A stretch of DNA of 64,000 nt from JBDSZL01 sp039925145 (GCA_039925145.1 JBDSZL010000061.1:1-64000); one strand, 5' to 3'; counted from the first letter of the stretch, positions 9,069 through 17,001 are shown. Numbers and translations: made by a program. Notes: generated by a model not told the origin, from the letters alone.

Positions 9069-9746
9069 CTAGCACCTCTCAGCTGGCGAAGCTCCCATCG
9101 GCGAGTGGTCGTGCGCGCCAAGAGCGTTGCGACCGTCTTGAAGGCTCCTCACGTCGTCCTTGACCATCGCGGCAAAGAGGCACACACCGGGTGTGTTTCC
9201 GAGGACAAGGATGCCGCCCAGGTAATAGCAGGTCATCGCGATGCAGAGCGGCATCCAGAACTCACCTACCGTGGTCGCGAATGCCAGTCCGATGAAGGCG
9301 AGGATGCCCAGATCCGACGCGACAGCCCCAAGCCGCTGGCGCGCGTCGGGCAGCAAGCGGCCGCCTCGGCAGAGCGGACGGATTTTCTCGATCGACAACT
9401 GAACGAGGGCGGACGCCCTCGGCTGGGGGGTGACCGGTTCGGCCGGCTCGCTGCCGGGCAGCACGGTCGGGGCTGCGGCGATTGGTGCCGGTGGCTCTGC
9501 GGCGGGGTCGGGAAACAGGTCCAGAAACTCACGTGTCACCGTCGTGGCGTCCAGGCCCACCGCTTCGGCGTAGGCCTTCACAAAGGACCGCCGGTAGATG
9601 CCCCCCGGCCAGCGGGAGACGTCGTCATGCTCCAGCGCCTGGAGCAGCGGGGTGGCGATTTTGGTGTTTGCGGCAATCGACGCCAGGGAAATCCCGCGCC
9701 GTTCTCGTTCGTGGCGCAGCCGCGCGCCAAAGGAAATGTCGGTCAA
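9069..9746 (-). CDS. RodZ-like HTH protein with RDD-type membrane domain
   Basis: The first 75 residues form a RodZ/HTH_25-type helix-turn-helix (FGARLRHERERRGISLASIA ... GGIYRRSFVKAYAEAVGLD). A Pro/Ala-rich linker follows at about 80-110. The C-terminal part contains two hydrophobic segments around LGILAFIGLAFATTVGEF and LCIAMTCYYLGGILVLGNTPG, in a context (ARQRLGAVASDLGIL) that resembles the RDD membrane domain. Classic RodZ has one TM and a periplasmic beta domain, so this is a variant in which an RDD-like pair of helices replaces it. A role at the inner membrane in shape or signalling is inference only. Confidence 0.7.
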   Translation of the reverse strand: MTDISFGARLRHERERRGISLASIAANTKIATPLLQALEHDDVSRWPGGIYRRSFVKAYAEAVGLDATTVTREFLDLFPDPAAEPPAPIAAAPTVLPGSEPAEPVTPQPRASALVQLSIEKIRPLCRGGRLLPDARQRLGAVASDLGILAFIGLAFATTVGEFWMPLCIAMTCYYLGGILVLGNTPGVCLFAAMVKDDVRSLQDGRNALGAHDHSPMGASPAERC

Positions 9747-9894
9747 AGCTCGACCTCAGCGTGAAAGCTCCTGGCGTCGGCAGTCGTACAGGTGCCGAGC
9801 GGCGGGGGGAGCTCGCCGAACAATCGAGAGTCCAGGGCGGCAGAAGTGCCGGTATCCGGCTTATCGGTCGAGGTCCGCAGGCTATACAGGGGAA

Positions 9895-10464
9895 ATGCGG
9901 CTTTTTAGTACGGCTGACGACGAGTCGAACGCGTGGGAACGTTCGTTTCTCGAGAGCGCTGGCTATCACGCCATGTGCCACAATACGTATCGAGTCATGG
10001 CCGGCTTCTGGCCGGTGTCGACGGACGGCTTCGCGGAGCTGATGAACTCGATTCCCAAGCTCATCTTCACGCGCAAGGGCCTCGATGCGGATGACGCGGC
10101 AATCACGCCTCGCGCTGTCGAGGAGGCCCGTAAGCATCCCAAGGACAAAGCGCGTCCAGACGACGGCATCATCCGCAGCTGGACGCATCCGCGCGTCGCG
10201 AAGGGTGACCTCCGCGAGGAAATCGCGAAGCTGAAGGGCGAAAGCGGCAAGGACATCGTCGCGTACGGTGGCGCATCATTCGCACAGAGTCTGATCGAGC
10301 TCGACGTCGTCGATGACTACCGGTTCCTGATCCACCCTGTGGTACTCGGAAGCGGACTGCCCGTCTTCACGAAGGCGAAGAAGCTGATGGAGCTGGAGCT
10401 TGTCGAGGAGCGCCGCTTCCCCAAGGGTGCCGTCGCTCACGTGTATAACCGGAGGCCCCGCTGA
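9895..10464 (+). CDS. RibD C-terminal/dihydrofolate reductase-like protein, N-terminally short
   Basis: The product resembles the RibD_C (DHFR-like) family of NADPH-dependent oxidoreductase-like proteins. The conserved core is easy to see: CHNTYRVMAGFWP, then the nucleotide-binding stretch GKDIVAYGGASFAQSLIELDVVDDYRFLIHPVVLGSGLPVF. Family members begin with a beta strand carrying an SLDG(F/Y)-type motif, about 25-35 residues before this point. That part is missing, and the upstream bases do not encode it in any frame I can see. The start is the ATG at 9895 behind AGGGGA. It is either a short variant or a 5'-truncated gene. It lies at the left edge of the scarred region. Confidence 0.72.
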   Translation: MRLFSTADDESNAWERSFLESAGYHAMCHNTYRVMAGFWPVSTDGFAELMNSIPKLIFTRKGLDADDAAITPRAVEEARKHPKDKARPDDGIIRSWTHPRVAKGDLREEIAKLKGESGKDIVAYGGASFAQSLIELDVVDDYRFLIHPVVLGSGLPVFTKAKKLMELELVEERRFPKGAVAHVYNRRPR

Positions 10465-10699
10465 TGAGCTGGAGCGGGACTCGAGACAGGAACCGTGCGC
10501 AAGAGGGTGAGGGTCGGCGAACCGGCGAGCGCCTGAGCCTTGCGCGGCGACTGGGCCACCGGCAAGATGGCGCGCAACTTCTGGGTCTCAGGATTCGAGT
10601 TCGAACTGTTTAGAGCTTCGCTGTCTGCCGTGGTTCTCGGCAGTCTCACGATTCTGTCGAGGCGCGGAGAGCCTTGGAGATGTCGGGCGCAAGAAATGC

Positions 10700-11095
10700 T
10701 CAGGCGGGGGCCGTCTCCAATGCCACATGCACGGAGTCGGATTCTGACACCGAGAAGTTGAGCTTTTCGAAGCCGATCGCTCGGCCGCTTCGGTCCTTGA
10801 TGAGCACGACTTCGTCGCCGGTCTCTTCAGACACGTACTCCAGCGAAGGGTCTGTGAACCAGACCGTCAGCGTCTGACCCTCGCGGTCGTGGAAGACCCC
10901 CGGAAAGACCCGGCGCGCCATCGGCTCCTTAAGCCTGACCGACTTGTTCTCCTCCAGCGTGTGCAGGTCGTCCAGCCGCCGCAGGAAAAGCAGATAGGTG
11001 ATCTGCTCGATGACCTCGAGCGGGTTGGAGATGCCGCCAGACCACAACGCATTCCAGATCTGGTCGACTTGGCCCTTGATGGCGCCAGTGATCAT
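10700..11095 (-). CDS. Chimeric ORF: HsdM N-terminal remnant joined to DUF2283-like domain
   Basis: Residues 1-65 match the N-terminal helical domain of type I restriction methyltransferase HsdM (MITGAIKGQVDQIWNALWSGG, then ISNPLEVIEQITYLLFLRRLDDL). The match stops abruptly after RRVFP. From residue 66 to 118 the protein is instead DUF2283-like: HDREGQTLTVWFTDP, EETGDEVVLIKD, GRAIGFEKLNF. All catalytic parts of HsdM (the FxGxG and NPPF motifs) are absent. The simplest reading is a deletion that fused two genes in frame near base 10900. Whether the 131-residue product is made or folds is unknown. It starts 10 bases after the DUF4143 ATPase gene ends and is probably cotranscribed with it. Confidence 0.75.
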   Translation of the reverse strand: MITGAIKGQVDQIWNALWSGGISNPLEVIEQITYLLFLRRLDDLHTLEENKSVRLKEPMARRVFPGVFHDREGQTLTVWFTDPSLEYVSEETGDEVVLIKDRSGRAIGFEKLNFSVSESDSVHVALETAPA

Positions 11096-11105
11096 GAATT
11101 CCCCG

Positions 11106-12320
11106 TTATGCCTGGAGCCAGTGTTCGACCGGCTTGGTCAAGAACTCTTCCAGCGAGATGCCGTCGCCTCCCACCAGCAGCGTGCGCTTCGGCTTGAAGG
11201 CCTCCGCGAAGGCGCCAAGCCCTGGAAAGGCATCGGGCGCCCGGCCGCTCTTCACCTCGATTGCGATGACCGTGCGGCCGGCACGCACCACGAAGTCCAC
11301 CTCGCGGTTCCGTTCGCGCCAGTAGAACAGGTCGCAGGCACCGCCCGCCGCCGCGTTGGCGAGATGCGCGCCCACAGCCGACTCGACGAGGCGCCCGCGA
11401 AACTCGCGGTCGGCCCGCGCTTCCTCGGGTGAGAGGCCGGACTGTGCGGTCATGAGCGCCGTGTTCATCACCTGAAGCTTCGGGCTCGATCCGCGCTGAC
11501 GAACAGCCTTGCCAGCGTACTTCTGGAGGCCTGTGAGCATCCCGGCGCCGCCCAACAGCTCGAGGTAATGCGCCAGCGTGGTGGCATTGCCGGCGTCCTG
11601 AAGCTGTCCGAGCATCTTTGTATACGAGAGCACCTGGCCGGAATAGCGGCAACCCAGCTCGAACAACCGTCGCAAGAGGGCCGGCTTGTCTACCCGTGTC
11701 ATCAAGAGGACATCGCGGGAGATGGTGGTCTCGATCAGCGCATCGAGCAGGTAGCGCCGCCAGCGTTGCGGGTCCTTGATGATCGGCGCAGCTCCCGGAT
11801 AACCGCCGAAGTACAAGTACTCCTCCAGCGAAAAGCCGAACGCGGCGCGCATCTCGGCGAATGACCAGTGCGGCAGGTGCACGACTTCAAATCGACCGGC
11901 CAGGCTCTCGGTGAGCCCTTGTTGCATCAAGAGGGGCGCCGACCCGAGCAGGACGACCTTAAGCGGGCGACGGGCGCGCGAATCCTCGTCCCAGAGCCGC
12001 TTCACGGACTCCGACCAGCGAGGGATCTTCTGCACCTCGTCCAGGACCAGGACGGCTCCCGCGTTGCCAGCGTCGGCCGCCGCCAACCGCCCACGCTCCC
12101 ACTGCGCCGCGAGCCAGGCGGTATCGCCGACCGTTGGCTCATCGGCAGAGATGAAGACACTCGGGATGTCCAAGGCGCTCAGCACCTGGCCGACCAGAGT
12201 GGTCTTGCCCACCTGACGAGCGCCTGCAACGACCTGCAGGAATCTGCGGGGCTCGCGCAGCCTGGCCACGAGGGTGCCCGCTTGCTGCCGTTCGAACGCC
12301 GGGTTCCCCGCCGTGCTCAT
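11106..12320 (-). CDS. AAA_14/DUF4143 ATPase
   Basis: A 404-residue ATP-binding protein of the AAA_14-DUF4143 family. The Walker A GARQVGKTT is near residue 33, Walker B is VLVLDEVQK near 91, and a sensor-like VVLLGSAPLL follows. The family signature LEEYLYFGGYPGA and the C-terminal PD-(D/E)xK-like region (REVDFVVRAGRTVIAIEVKSGR) are both present. Cellular roles are poorly defined, and these genes move often between genomes. An 18-bp perfect palindrome lies 5 bases upstream of the start codon and is a good operator candidate. Length is typical, so the gene looks intact, unlike its neighbours. Confidence 0.92.
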   Translation of the reverse strand: MSTAGNPAFERQQAGTLVARLREPRRFLQVVAGARQVGKTTLVGQVLSALDIPSVFISADEPTVGDTAWLAAQWERGRLAAADAGNAGAVLVLDEVQKIPRWSESVKRLWDEDSRARRPLKVVLLGSAPLLMQQGLTESLAGRFEVVHLPHWSFAEMRAAFGFSLEEYLYFGGYPGAAPIIKDPQRWRRYLLDALIETTISRDVLLMTRVDKPALLRRLFELGCRYSGQVLSYTKMLGQLQDAGNATTLAHYLELLGGAGMLTGLQKYAGKAVRQRGSSPKLQVMNTALMTAQSGLSPEEARADREFRGRLVESAVGAHLANAAAGGACDLFYWRERNREVDFVVRAGRTVIAIEVKSGRAPDAFPGLGAFAEAFKPKRTLLVGGDGISLEEFLTKPVEHWLQA

Positions 12321-12324
12321 TGCC

Positions 12325-12342
12325 CTGAGTAAATTTACTCAG
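12325..12342. promoter_or_regulatory. Perfect 18-bp palindrome upstream of DUF4143 gene
   Basis: CTGAGTAAATTTACTCAG reads identically on both strands and ends 5 bases before the ATG of the DUF4143 ATPase. AT-rich and perfectly symmetric, it stands out from the surrounding GC-rich DNA and looks like a dimer binding site that also covers the ribosome-binding region. The regulator is not identified. Autoregulation by the ATPase's own C-terminal region is possible. Confidence 0.6.
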
Positions 12343-12558
12343 TATCGTGAGCGGCGTCAAACGGCCGAGGTTAGCGCACTCCGGTGGCTTGCTGGCGATT
12401 GCCGGGATACACACTTTTCGTGCGTACTTCGGCAATTGCCAGTCAGTGACGCCCGTCCCTGTCCTGGACTTTCAACCGCAGGTGGACCGATCGACAATCC
12501 GCGACTTCGAAAGCTCCTTCAAACAGAGCTTGATGGCAGCGATGACTGCAGTTCAGAA

Positions 12559-12877
12559 TTAATGAACAACGCAAAATCCTGAACACTTTACCGTCACATT
12601 CTTCACGCCCGGCAGGTCGATGACCGTCGGCGTGTTGACGAGCCGGTAGCTCTCGTCGACGACGCTGACGGTTGTAGATCGGAATGCCCTGATGCTCGTA
12701 GCGGCCGAAGCCTCCGTGAACGTGCCCACAAATCACGACCCTCAGGCGAACTCTCTCGATCGCCACGAGCAGTTCTCGGCTGCCGACGTGCTCCACACGA
12801 CGTGAGTCCGGGTCGAAAGTGCTGTCGCCGTACCCATATGGTGGTGGTGCGACACCAGTGCGTCGATGCTGTCGGGG
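12559..12877 (-). pseudogene. Metallophosphoesterase, frameshifted 3' remnant
   Basis: Joined across frames, the minus strand encodes the C-terminal part of a calcineurin-like phosphoesterase. It reads PDSIDALVS in one frame, then APPPYGYGDSTFDPD, HVGSRELLVAIERV and VVICGHVHGGFG in a second. After GIPIYN it returns with SVVDESYRLVN and PTVIDLPG in another frame and stops at 12559-12561. The GHVHG motif supplies the metal-binding histidines of the C-terminal half. The N-terminal GDxHD- and GNHD-bearing part is not found upstream. Two frameshifts (near 12825-12835 and 12674) and a lost 5' half make this a decayed gene. Confidence 0.8.
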
Positions 12878-12971
12878 ATCCGACTGCTGGATCAGCCGTT
12901 TTCCGTACAGAGTTTTGGAGACAGGGAGGGTCTCCGAAGAAAAGATCAATGGATAGAACAACTTAACATGG

Positions 12972-13062
12972 CGGTGAGGCAGGGATTCGAACCCTGGGTA
13001 GAGGTTTAAGCCCCTACAACGGTTTAGCAAACCGCCGCTTTCGGCCACTCAGCCACCTCACC
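12972..13062 (-). tRNA. tRNA-Ser (GCT anticodon)
   Basis: The minus strand folds as a class II tRNA. The acceptor arms GGTGAGG and CCTCACC are complementary, the D-arm is in GGCTGAGTGGCCGAAAGC, and the anticodon loop TTTGCTAAA gives anticodon GCT (bases 13026-13028 on the plus strand). A long variable arm (TTGTAGGGGCTTAAACCTCTACC) precedes the TpsiC arm GGGTTCGAATCCC. The discriminator base is G and CCA is not encoded. It reads AGC/AGU serine codons. tRNA genes are common landing sites for mobile DNA, which fits the scarred neighbourhood. Confidence 0.96.
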
Positions 13063-13178
13063 GGCGCTGCAAGTATACCCGGCGGCAGGACGTGGGCGAA
13101 AGCGACGCCGTCCCATCACGCCGCTGGGGCACGCGCCCGCCCCGGAACCTGCCCTTGCCAGCCCGCCGACGCTCTTGT

Positions 13179-13247
13179 GGAGCATGCGCGTCAGGCGAAC
13201 GGATTCTCGTCGGTGCTCGGCCCGTAAACCGACGGCAACGCCACCCC
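13179..13247 (-). repeat. 69-bp direct repeat, copy 1: displaced dinB 3' end
   Basis: These 69 bases match 17002-17070 at 66 positions in the same orientation. The second copy is the real 3' end of the dinB gene. Read on the minus strand, this copy still encodes GVALPSVYGPSTDENPFA and the stop codon, with no dinB sequence beyond it. The two copies bound about 3.75 kb. Confidence 0.85.
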
Positions 13248-13270
13248 CCCCTCGATGCCTACCAGTACAG

Positions 13271-13316
13271 TTGCGTAACACATCTGTTGTCATATGCAAC
13301 ACTTCTGTTGTATTAG
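13271..13316 (+). promoter_or_regulatory. Promoter with paired operator repeats upstream of hicB-like gene
   Basis: Two nearly identical boxes, AACACATCTGTTGT at 13277-13290 and AACACTTCTGTTGT at 13298-13311, start 21 bases apart, about two helical turns. Each is itself an inverted repeat (AACA-N4-TGTT). A sigma70-like -35 TTGTCA (13287-13292) and a -10 TATTAG (13311-13316) with 18-bp spacing overlap both boxes. A repressor bound here would block the polymerase, as in autoregulated antitoxin operons. Confidence 0.55.
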
Positions 13317-13403
13317 TCGTCGGTGAATACCATCAAGAAGAATCTTGGGCTGAGGTAGGCCAGAGGGTCGCCAGCGACTACGACGGCCAAGAGGGAGAAG
13401 GCT

Positions 13404-13820
13404 GTGGACTATCGCGTTGTTTTCGAACCGGACGACAACGGTACGGTTCTGGTGTCGTTCCCGGACTTCCCGGAGGCCCACACGTTCGGCGAGACGAAGG
13501 AGGAGGCGCTTGTGCGCGCTGAAGATGCGCTCGCGACGGTCATTCAGGCATACATCACGGACCGACGTCCTGTCCCGATGCCGTCGGCGCCGAGAAAGAA
13601 GGATGTGCGTTTCACGCTGCCGGTCACCATGGCGATCAAGTTGGCGCTGTACCGATCGTTGCTCGAGACACGCACGACGAAGTATGCGCTGGCGAAGAAG
13701 CTCGGCTGGCACGTGCCGCAGGTCGATCGACTGTTCGACGTCCGCCATCGTTCTCGACTTGACCAGCTCGAGGCTGCGGCGAAGGCCCTGGGTAAACGCG
13801 TCGAGGTGCACGTCGCCTGA
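13404..13820 (+). CDS. HicB-family antitoxin-like protein
   Basis: The N-terminal half is the HicB fold (YRVVFEPDDNGTVLVSFPDFPEAHTFGETKEEAL), a degenerate RNase H-like domain that binds HicA toxins. The C-terminal part (LLETRTTKYALAKKLGWHVPQVDRLFD) is a small helix-turn-helix, the DNA-binding module used for autoregulation. It starts with GTG at 13404 behind AGGGAG. No hicA gene is visible upstream or downstream, so it is a solitary antitoxin-like gene. It may be a relic of a toxin-antitoxin pair or a stand-alone regulator. The paired operator just upstream supports DNA binding. It lies inside the direct-repeat-bounded segment. Confidence 0.82.
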   Translation: MDYRVVFEPDDNGTVLVSFPDFPEAHTFGETKEEALVRAEDALATVIQAYITDRRPVPMPSAPRKKDVRFTLPVTMAIKLALYRSLLETRTTKYALAKKLGWHVPQVDRLFDVRHRSRLDQLEAAAKALGKRVEVHVA

Positions 13821-13874
13821 ACACCGGAGGCACCCACTGCGAGAATTGATGTCAGCGTGCCAACGGGGTCGAAA

Positions 13875-14360
13875 TTATCTTGGGTCTGGACCAGCGATCG
13901 CAGCGAACAGCCCCTTCACAACATCGGGAACGTCGGACTGTCCCACAAGCGTCCACGTGAACGTGGCCATCATTGTTGTTCCATCGGGTTCCCGTCGATA
14001 CGCGGTGACCCTCCGCGTGTCACAGTCCATACACAGGCTGCCCCGTTTGTCCGACCACTCCGCGGCCACAAGCCCAGGGATCAGCGACATGATTCTGGCT
14101 TTCGCACTCCGAATCGCGCGCTTATTGCAGTCGGATATGTTGCAGACGATTTCGTCCACGGAGCTGACGGCGATGCTGCGGGTTTGTTGTCCCGTCAGCC
14201 CGTTGCGCGTCGCGACCTCAACAACCCACGATCCTGGCTTCGGGGACAGCGCCGGTAGCGGTTGGGGCGTCCTCACCGCTTGGCCCTTTGGCAGGGCCGC
14301 GCAGGAGGCGACCAGAAGCATCCCGAAGGCGAACCTCAGAGACCTGCCGTGATTCCGCAT
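13875..14360 (-). CDS. Hypothetical lipoprotein
   Basis: A 161-residue protein that I do not recognise. The start at 14360 gives a clean lipoprotein signal (MRNHGRSLRFAFGMLLVASC) with the lipidated Cys at about residue 18. The mature part contains four more cysteines, one pair in NISDCN and another as C-M-D-C. No catalytic motif or known domain can be named. Mature residues predict a mixed alpha/beta globular protein of about 140 residues. It lies convergent to the hicB-like gene, within the segment bounded by the dinB direct repeats. Confidence 0.6.
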   Translation of the reverse strand: MRNHGRSLRFAFGMLLVASCAALPKGQAVRTPQPLPALSPKPGSWVVEVATRNGLTGQQTRSIAVSSVDEIVCNISDCNKRAIRSAKARIMSLIPGLVAAEWSDKRGSLCMDCDTRRVTAYRREPDGTTMMATFTWTLVGQSDVPDVVKGLFAAIAGPDPR

Positions 14361-14884
14361 AAATACGTCCAATCTGCGCGTGACGGTTAAACGAGCACCC
14401 GTGAGACAGGTCACGGGTGGCATCCTACTTCGTCCTCTGCCCACGTAGGAGTGGCCTCTGTGTAGATAGAACGATCGGTTCCAGTTTTCTTGCAGATGGC
14501 TGCAGCATCGACGTGGCCGCGGGGCTCGAGGGCGACGTTCGATCGGCGATGCGTCCGGGTCGCCCGATTCACCGACCTTCAGTCGAGTGGCCCGCTGAGA
14601 CGCTCACCAAGAACACGCCGGTTCCGAGAGTTCCATCCGGTCCTCGATCTGATTCTCAAGGATGATCGGGCCAATGTTCATACGGGCGAACTCAATGTGC
14701 GCCCACCGCCTGCGCCCACTGGTCGCGAGCTCGTGAGGGCTCAAGTGGTCGCCACACTGGGGGATTTCGGTATTCGACGAAATCGCGACGCGAGGAAGCC
14801 GGTCAGCCCGGCCGGCGCTCCGGCCTGGTGGGGCCACGGGTCATGTCACAAAATGCGACCGGCCGGCGTTAGGTGAGTGTGCAG
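14361..14884. other. Intergenic region, no supported gene
   Basis: About 520 bases between the divergent lipoprotein and sigma-factor genes. Short open frames exist on both strands but none has a recognisable product, a ribosome-binding site or family resemblance. An imperfect repeat GTGAGACAGGTCAC (14400-14413) is the only local symmetry I see. The region should contain the promoters of both flanking genes, but no convincing -35/-10 pair stands out. Confidence 0.5.
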
Positions 14885-15424
14885 ATGGAGCAGGCGGAGG
14901 CCCAAGCGACCGACCGCGCGATGCCGGCGGACTTCGAAACGTTGTTTCGCCTCAACTACGCGCAGGTCGCGCGTGCGGTCGCCCGTATTATCGGCGACCC
15001 GGCGCGCGCCGAAGAACTGGCCGTCGAGGCGTTCTGGAGGCTGTCGCGGCGTCCAGAAGCACAGACCGGCCAGGGCGGCGGCTGGGCGTACCGAACCGCC
15101 GTCCGGTTGGCCCTCGACGAACTCAGACGCCGTGCGCGCCGCGAGCGCTACGAACGGCTCTTTTCGGCCGTGCGATCGGCACCCAGACGTCCCGACTCGT
15201 TGTTCTTTGCCGCCGAACAGCAGGGACGAGTCCGAACGGTCCTCGCGTGCCTCGCCGCGCGTGACGCCGAGTTATTAGTGCTCCGATCCGCCGAGTTGAG
15301 CTACGACGAACTCGCCGCCGCTCTCGTGGTGAGTCCAACCTCGATTGGAACGCTGCTCGCCCGCGCACGCGGGGCGTTCCGAAAGGAATACGTGAAACGC
15401 TATGGGACACCAGGAACCCTCTAA
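14885..15424 (+). CDS. ECF-like RNA polymerase sigma factor
   Basis: A small sigma-70-family protein of about 179 residues. The region 2-like segment is FETLFRLNYAQVARAVARIIGDPARAEELAVEAFWRLSR, followed by WAYRTAVRLALDELRRRARRE. Region 4 (AELSYDELAAALVVSPTSIGTLLARARGAFRKEY) carries the -35-binding helix-turn-helix. The ATG at 14885 is preferred because AGGTGA lies 7-8 bases upstream; a GTG at 14873 is in frame. It overlaps the next gene by 23 bases, the usual arrangement of an ECF factor and its membrane partner. The target promoter is not evident here. Confidence 0.86.
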   Translation: MEQAEAQATDRAMPADFETLFRLNYAQVARAVARIIGDPARAEELAVEAFWRLSRRPEAQTGQGGGWAYRTAVRLALDELRRRARRERYERLFSAVRSAPRRPDSLFFAAEQQGRVRTVLACLAARDAELLVLRSAELSYDELAAALVVSPTSIGTLLARARGAFRKEYVKRYGTPGTL

Positions 15425-16355
15425 CGCACACGACGACTCGTGGATCGACCGCGATCTTCGCACGCTCGCGGCGCCGGCCACCTTTCAGCCCGACGTGAGC
15501 GGCGCGCGCGTCCGGCTCGCTCGACGTGCGGCTCGCGCGGCAAGGCACCGCCGCGAGCTCGTCGCTAGCTTGGTTGCCGCCATCGTCCTTCTCGTCGCGT
15601 TGCCCGGCTCACGGGCGATCGCGGCCCAGCTCTGGCAGCGCTTGGTCTTGGGCCGGGTGGTGGTCGTCAACATCGAACGTCCGAACTTGCCTGAGTCCGT
15701 CACCGCCGCGTTCACCATGACGCCGTCCTCGTCGAGGTGGACGACGATCGATGATCGGGCTCAGGCTGAGCGGCTCGTGGGGTTTCGCCTGATGCTCCCT
15801 GCCTCCGGCGTGCCTGGAATGCCGGGCTTCCAGGTGATCGAGAACCTCAGGCTGACCACCTCGCCCCTGAAGGTTGATGACATCCAGCAGGCGCTCCGAG
15901 CCGCCGGCATCACTGACGTCGATATTCCAGGCGCGTGGGAAGGGACCACACTCGTCGCAGAAGGCGGACCGGTGATTGTCGCCGTGTATCGAGACGACGC
16001 CGGTCAGCGAGACGTCCAGGTGATGCAAGCGGCGCCGTTCCACATGACCACGTCATCGAGCCTTCAGTTCGGAGACTTCATGACGCTGGCGTTCAGGGTC
16101 TTCGGGGCGGGACCGGCGGCAGCGCGCGAGCGGGGCTCGCGTCTTCAGACCAATCCCGGGCTCGTGATGCATTTTCCTGGGCGGGCCACGGCCATCGATG
16201 TCCCGCTCCGATCTGGTGAGTGGGGCGTATTGGTTGGCGAGGGCCAGCCAGAAGGCGCGGGCTTCTTCTGGAGCACGCCGGGCCGTATCTTCGCCCTGAG
16301 CTCTGAAACGTTGACGCCGGCGGAGGCGGCTACAATCGCCAATTCCGTGCAGTGA
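15402..16355 (+). CDS. Membrane protein, putative anti-sigma partner
   Basis: A 317-residue protein with one transmembrane helix at about residues 50-70 (ELVASLVAAIVLLVALPGS), a short basic cytoplasmic N-terminus and a large extracytoplasmic domain of about 240 residues. I recognise no zinc-binding HxxxCxxC motif in the N-terminus, so it is not a canonical ZAS anti-sigma factor. The call rests on the 23-base overlap with the ECF sigma gene and on the topology. The external domain has repeated alpha/beta stretches (FQVIENLRL, KVDDIQQALRAAGITDVDIPG) but no named fold. It could sense an envelope signal. Confidence 0.62.
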   Translation: MGHQEPSNAHDDSWIDRDLRTLAAPATFQPDVSGARVRLARRAARAARHRRELVASLVAAIVLLVALPGSRAIAAQLWQRLVLGRVVVVNIERPNLPESVTAAFTMTPSSSRWTTIDDRAQAERLVGFRLMLPASGVPGMPGFQVIENLRLTTSPLKVDDIQQALRAAGITDVDIPGAWEGTTLVAEGGPVIVAVYRDDAGQRDVQVMQAAPFHMTTSSSLQFGDFMTLAFRVFGAGPAAARERGSRLQTNPGLVMHFPGRATAIDVPLRSGEWGVLVGEGQPEGAGFFWSTPGRIFALSSETLTPAEAATIANSVQ

Positions 16356-16448
16356 TCGACGGAACTCGGACTTGTCTGTGCAATTGATCAGAAGAGATGA
16401 AGTGGCCGGCATCTTCAGGGGCGATACTGACCCCGAGAGGAGCCGACC

Positions 16449-16997
16449 ATGGAACACATCGGGATCGACCTTGGTAGCAAAGAGAGCCAGATCTGCGTGC
16501 GAAGCGCCTCTTGAGAGATCCTGCTGGAACGGCGCTGCCGGACCGAGCGGCTGGGCGCGTGCTTGAGCGTGCGCTCGCCCGGGGCGCGTCATCGTCGAGA
16601 CCTGCACCGAAGCGTTTCGTGTCGCCGCCACGGCCCAGCGTGCCGGCCATGAGGTGCGTGTCGTCGCGGCCACGCTGGTGCGGTCGCTAGGTGTCGGCCA
16701 ACGCGGGCTGAAGAACGACGTCCGCGATGCCCGGGTGTTGAGCGAGGCGTCATGTCGCATGGAGTTGCCCTCGGTGCACATCCCAACGGTGATCGCGCAA
16801 GAGGTCAAGGCGATCTGCGTGTCCCGCGAAGCGCTCATCAAGACGCGGACGCAGCTGGTTGGCCGTGTGCGCAGCTACGTGCGGGGGCGACTCGGACGGG
16901 TGCTGCGGGTGACGCCCGAGAGTCTGCCCAAACGGGTGCGGACGGCGCTCCTCGAGGATCCCGACGGGCTGCCGGCACACCTGGAGCGCGAGCGCTC
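16449..16997 (+). mobile_element. IS110-family transposase pseudogene (5' part)
   Basis: The ATG at 16449 starts MEHIGIDLGSKESQICVR, the N-terminal DEDD-type signature of IS110 transposases, but an in-frame stop follows at residue 22. After frame changes the reading resumes as RVIVETCTEAFRVAA, AGHEVRVVAATLVRSLG, GLKNDVRDARVLSEA and REALIKTRTQLVGRVRSYVRG, covering the remaining acidic residues. Homology stops near 16997, directly against the dinB repeat, and the serine-bearing C-terminal transposase_20 domain is missing. The copy is frameshifted and truncated, hence inactive. It marks the right edge of the repeat-bounded segment. Confidence 0.88.
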
Positions 16998-17001
16998 ATC
17001 C

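Noticed and set aside
12915..12940. GGAGAC ... GTCTCC stem as a terminator near tRNA-Ser
   Set aside because: Neither strand has a T-run after the stem and no transcript end is expected at this point.
13316..13403. Possible hicA C-terminal remnant (NTIKKNLGLR) before hicB
   Set aside because: The resemblance to the HicA tail is only a few residues and no other part of HicA is visible, so it cannot be supported.
14604..14837. Open frame on the minus strand with HIEFARMNIGPIILENQIED
   Set aside because: No family match or translation signal; probably chance in GC-rich DNA.
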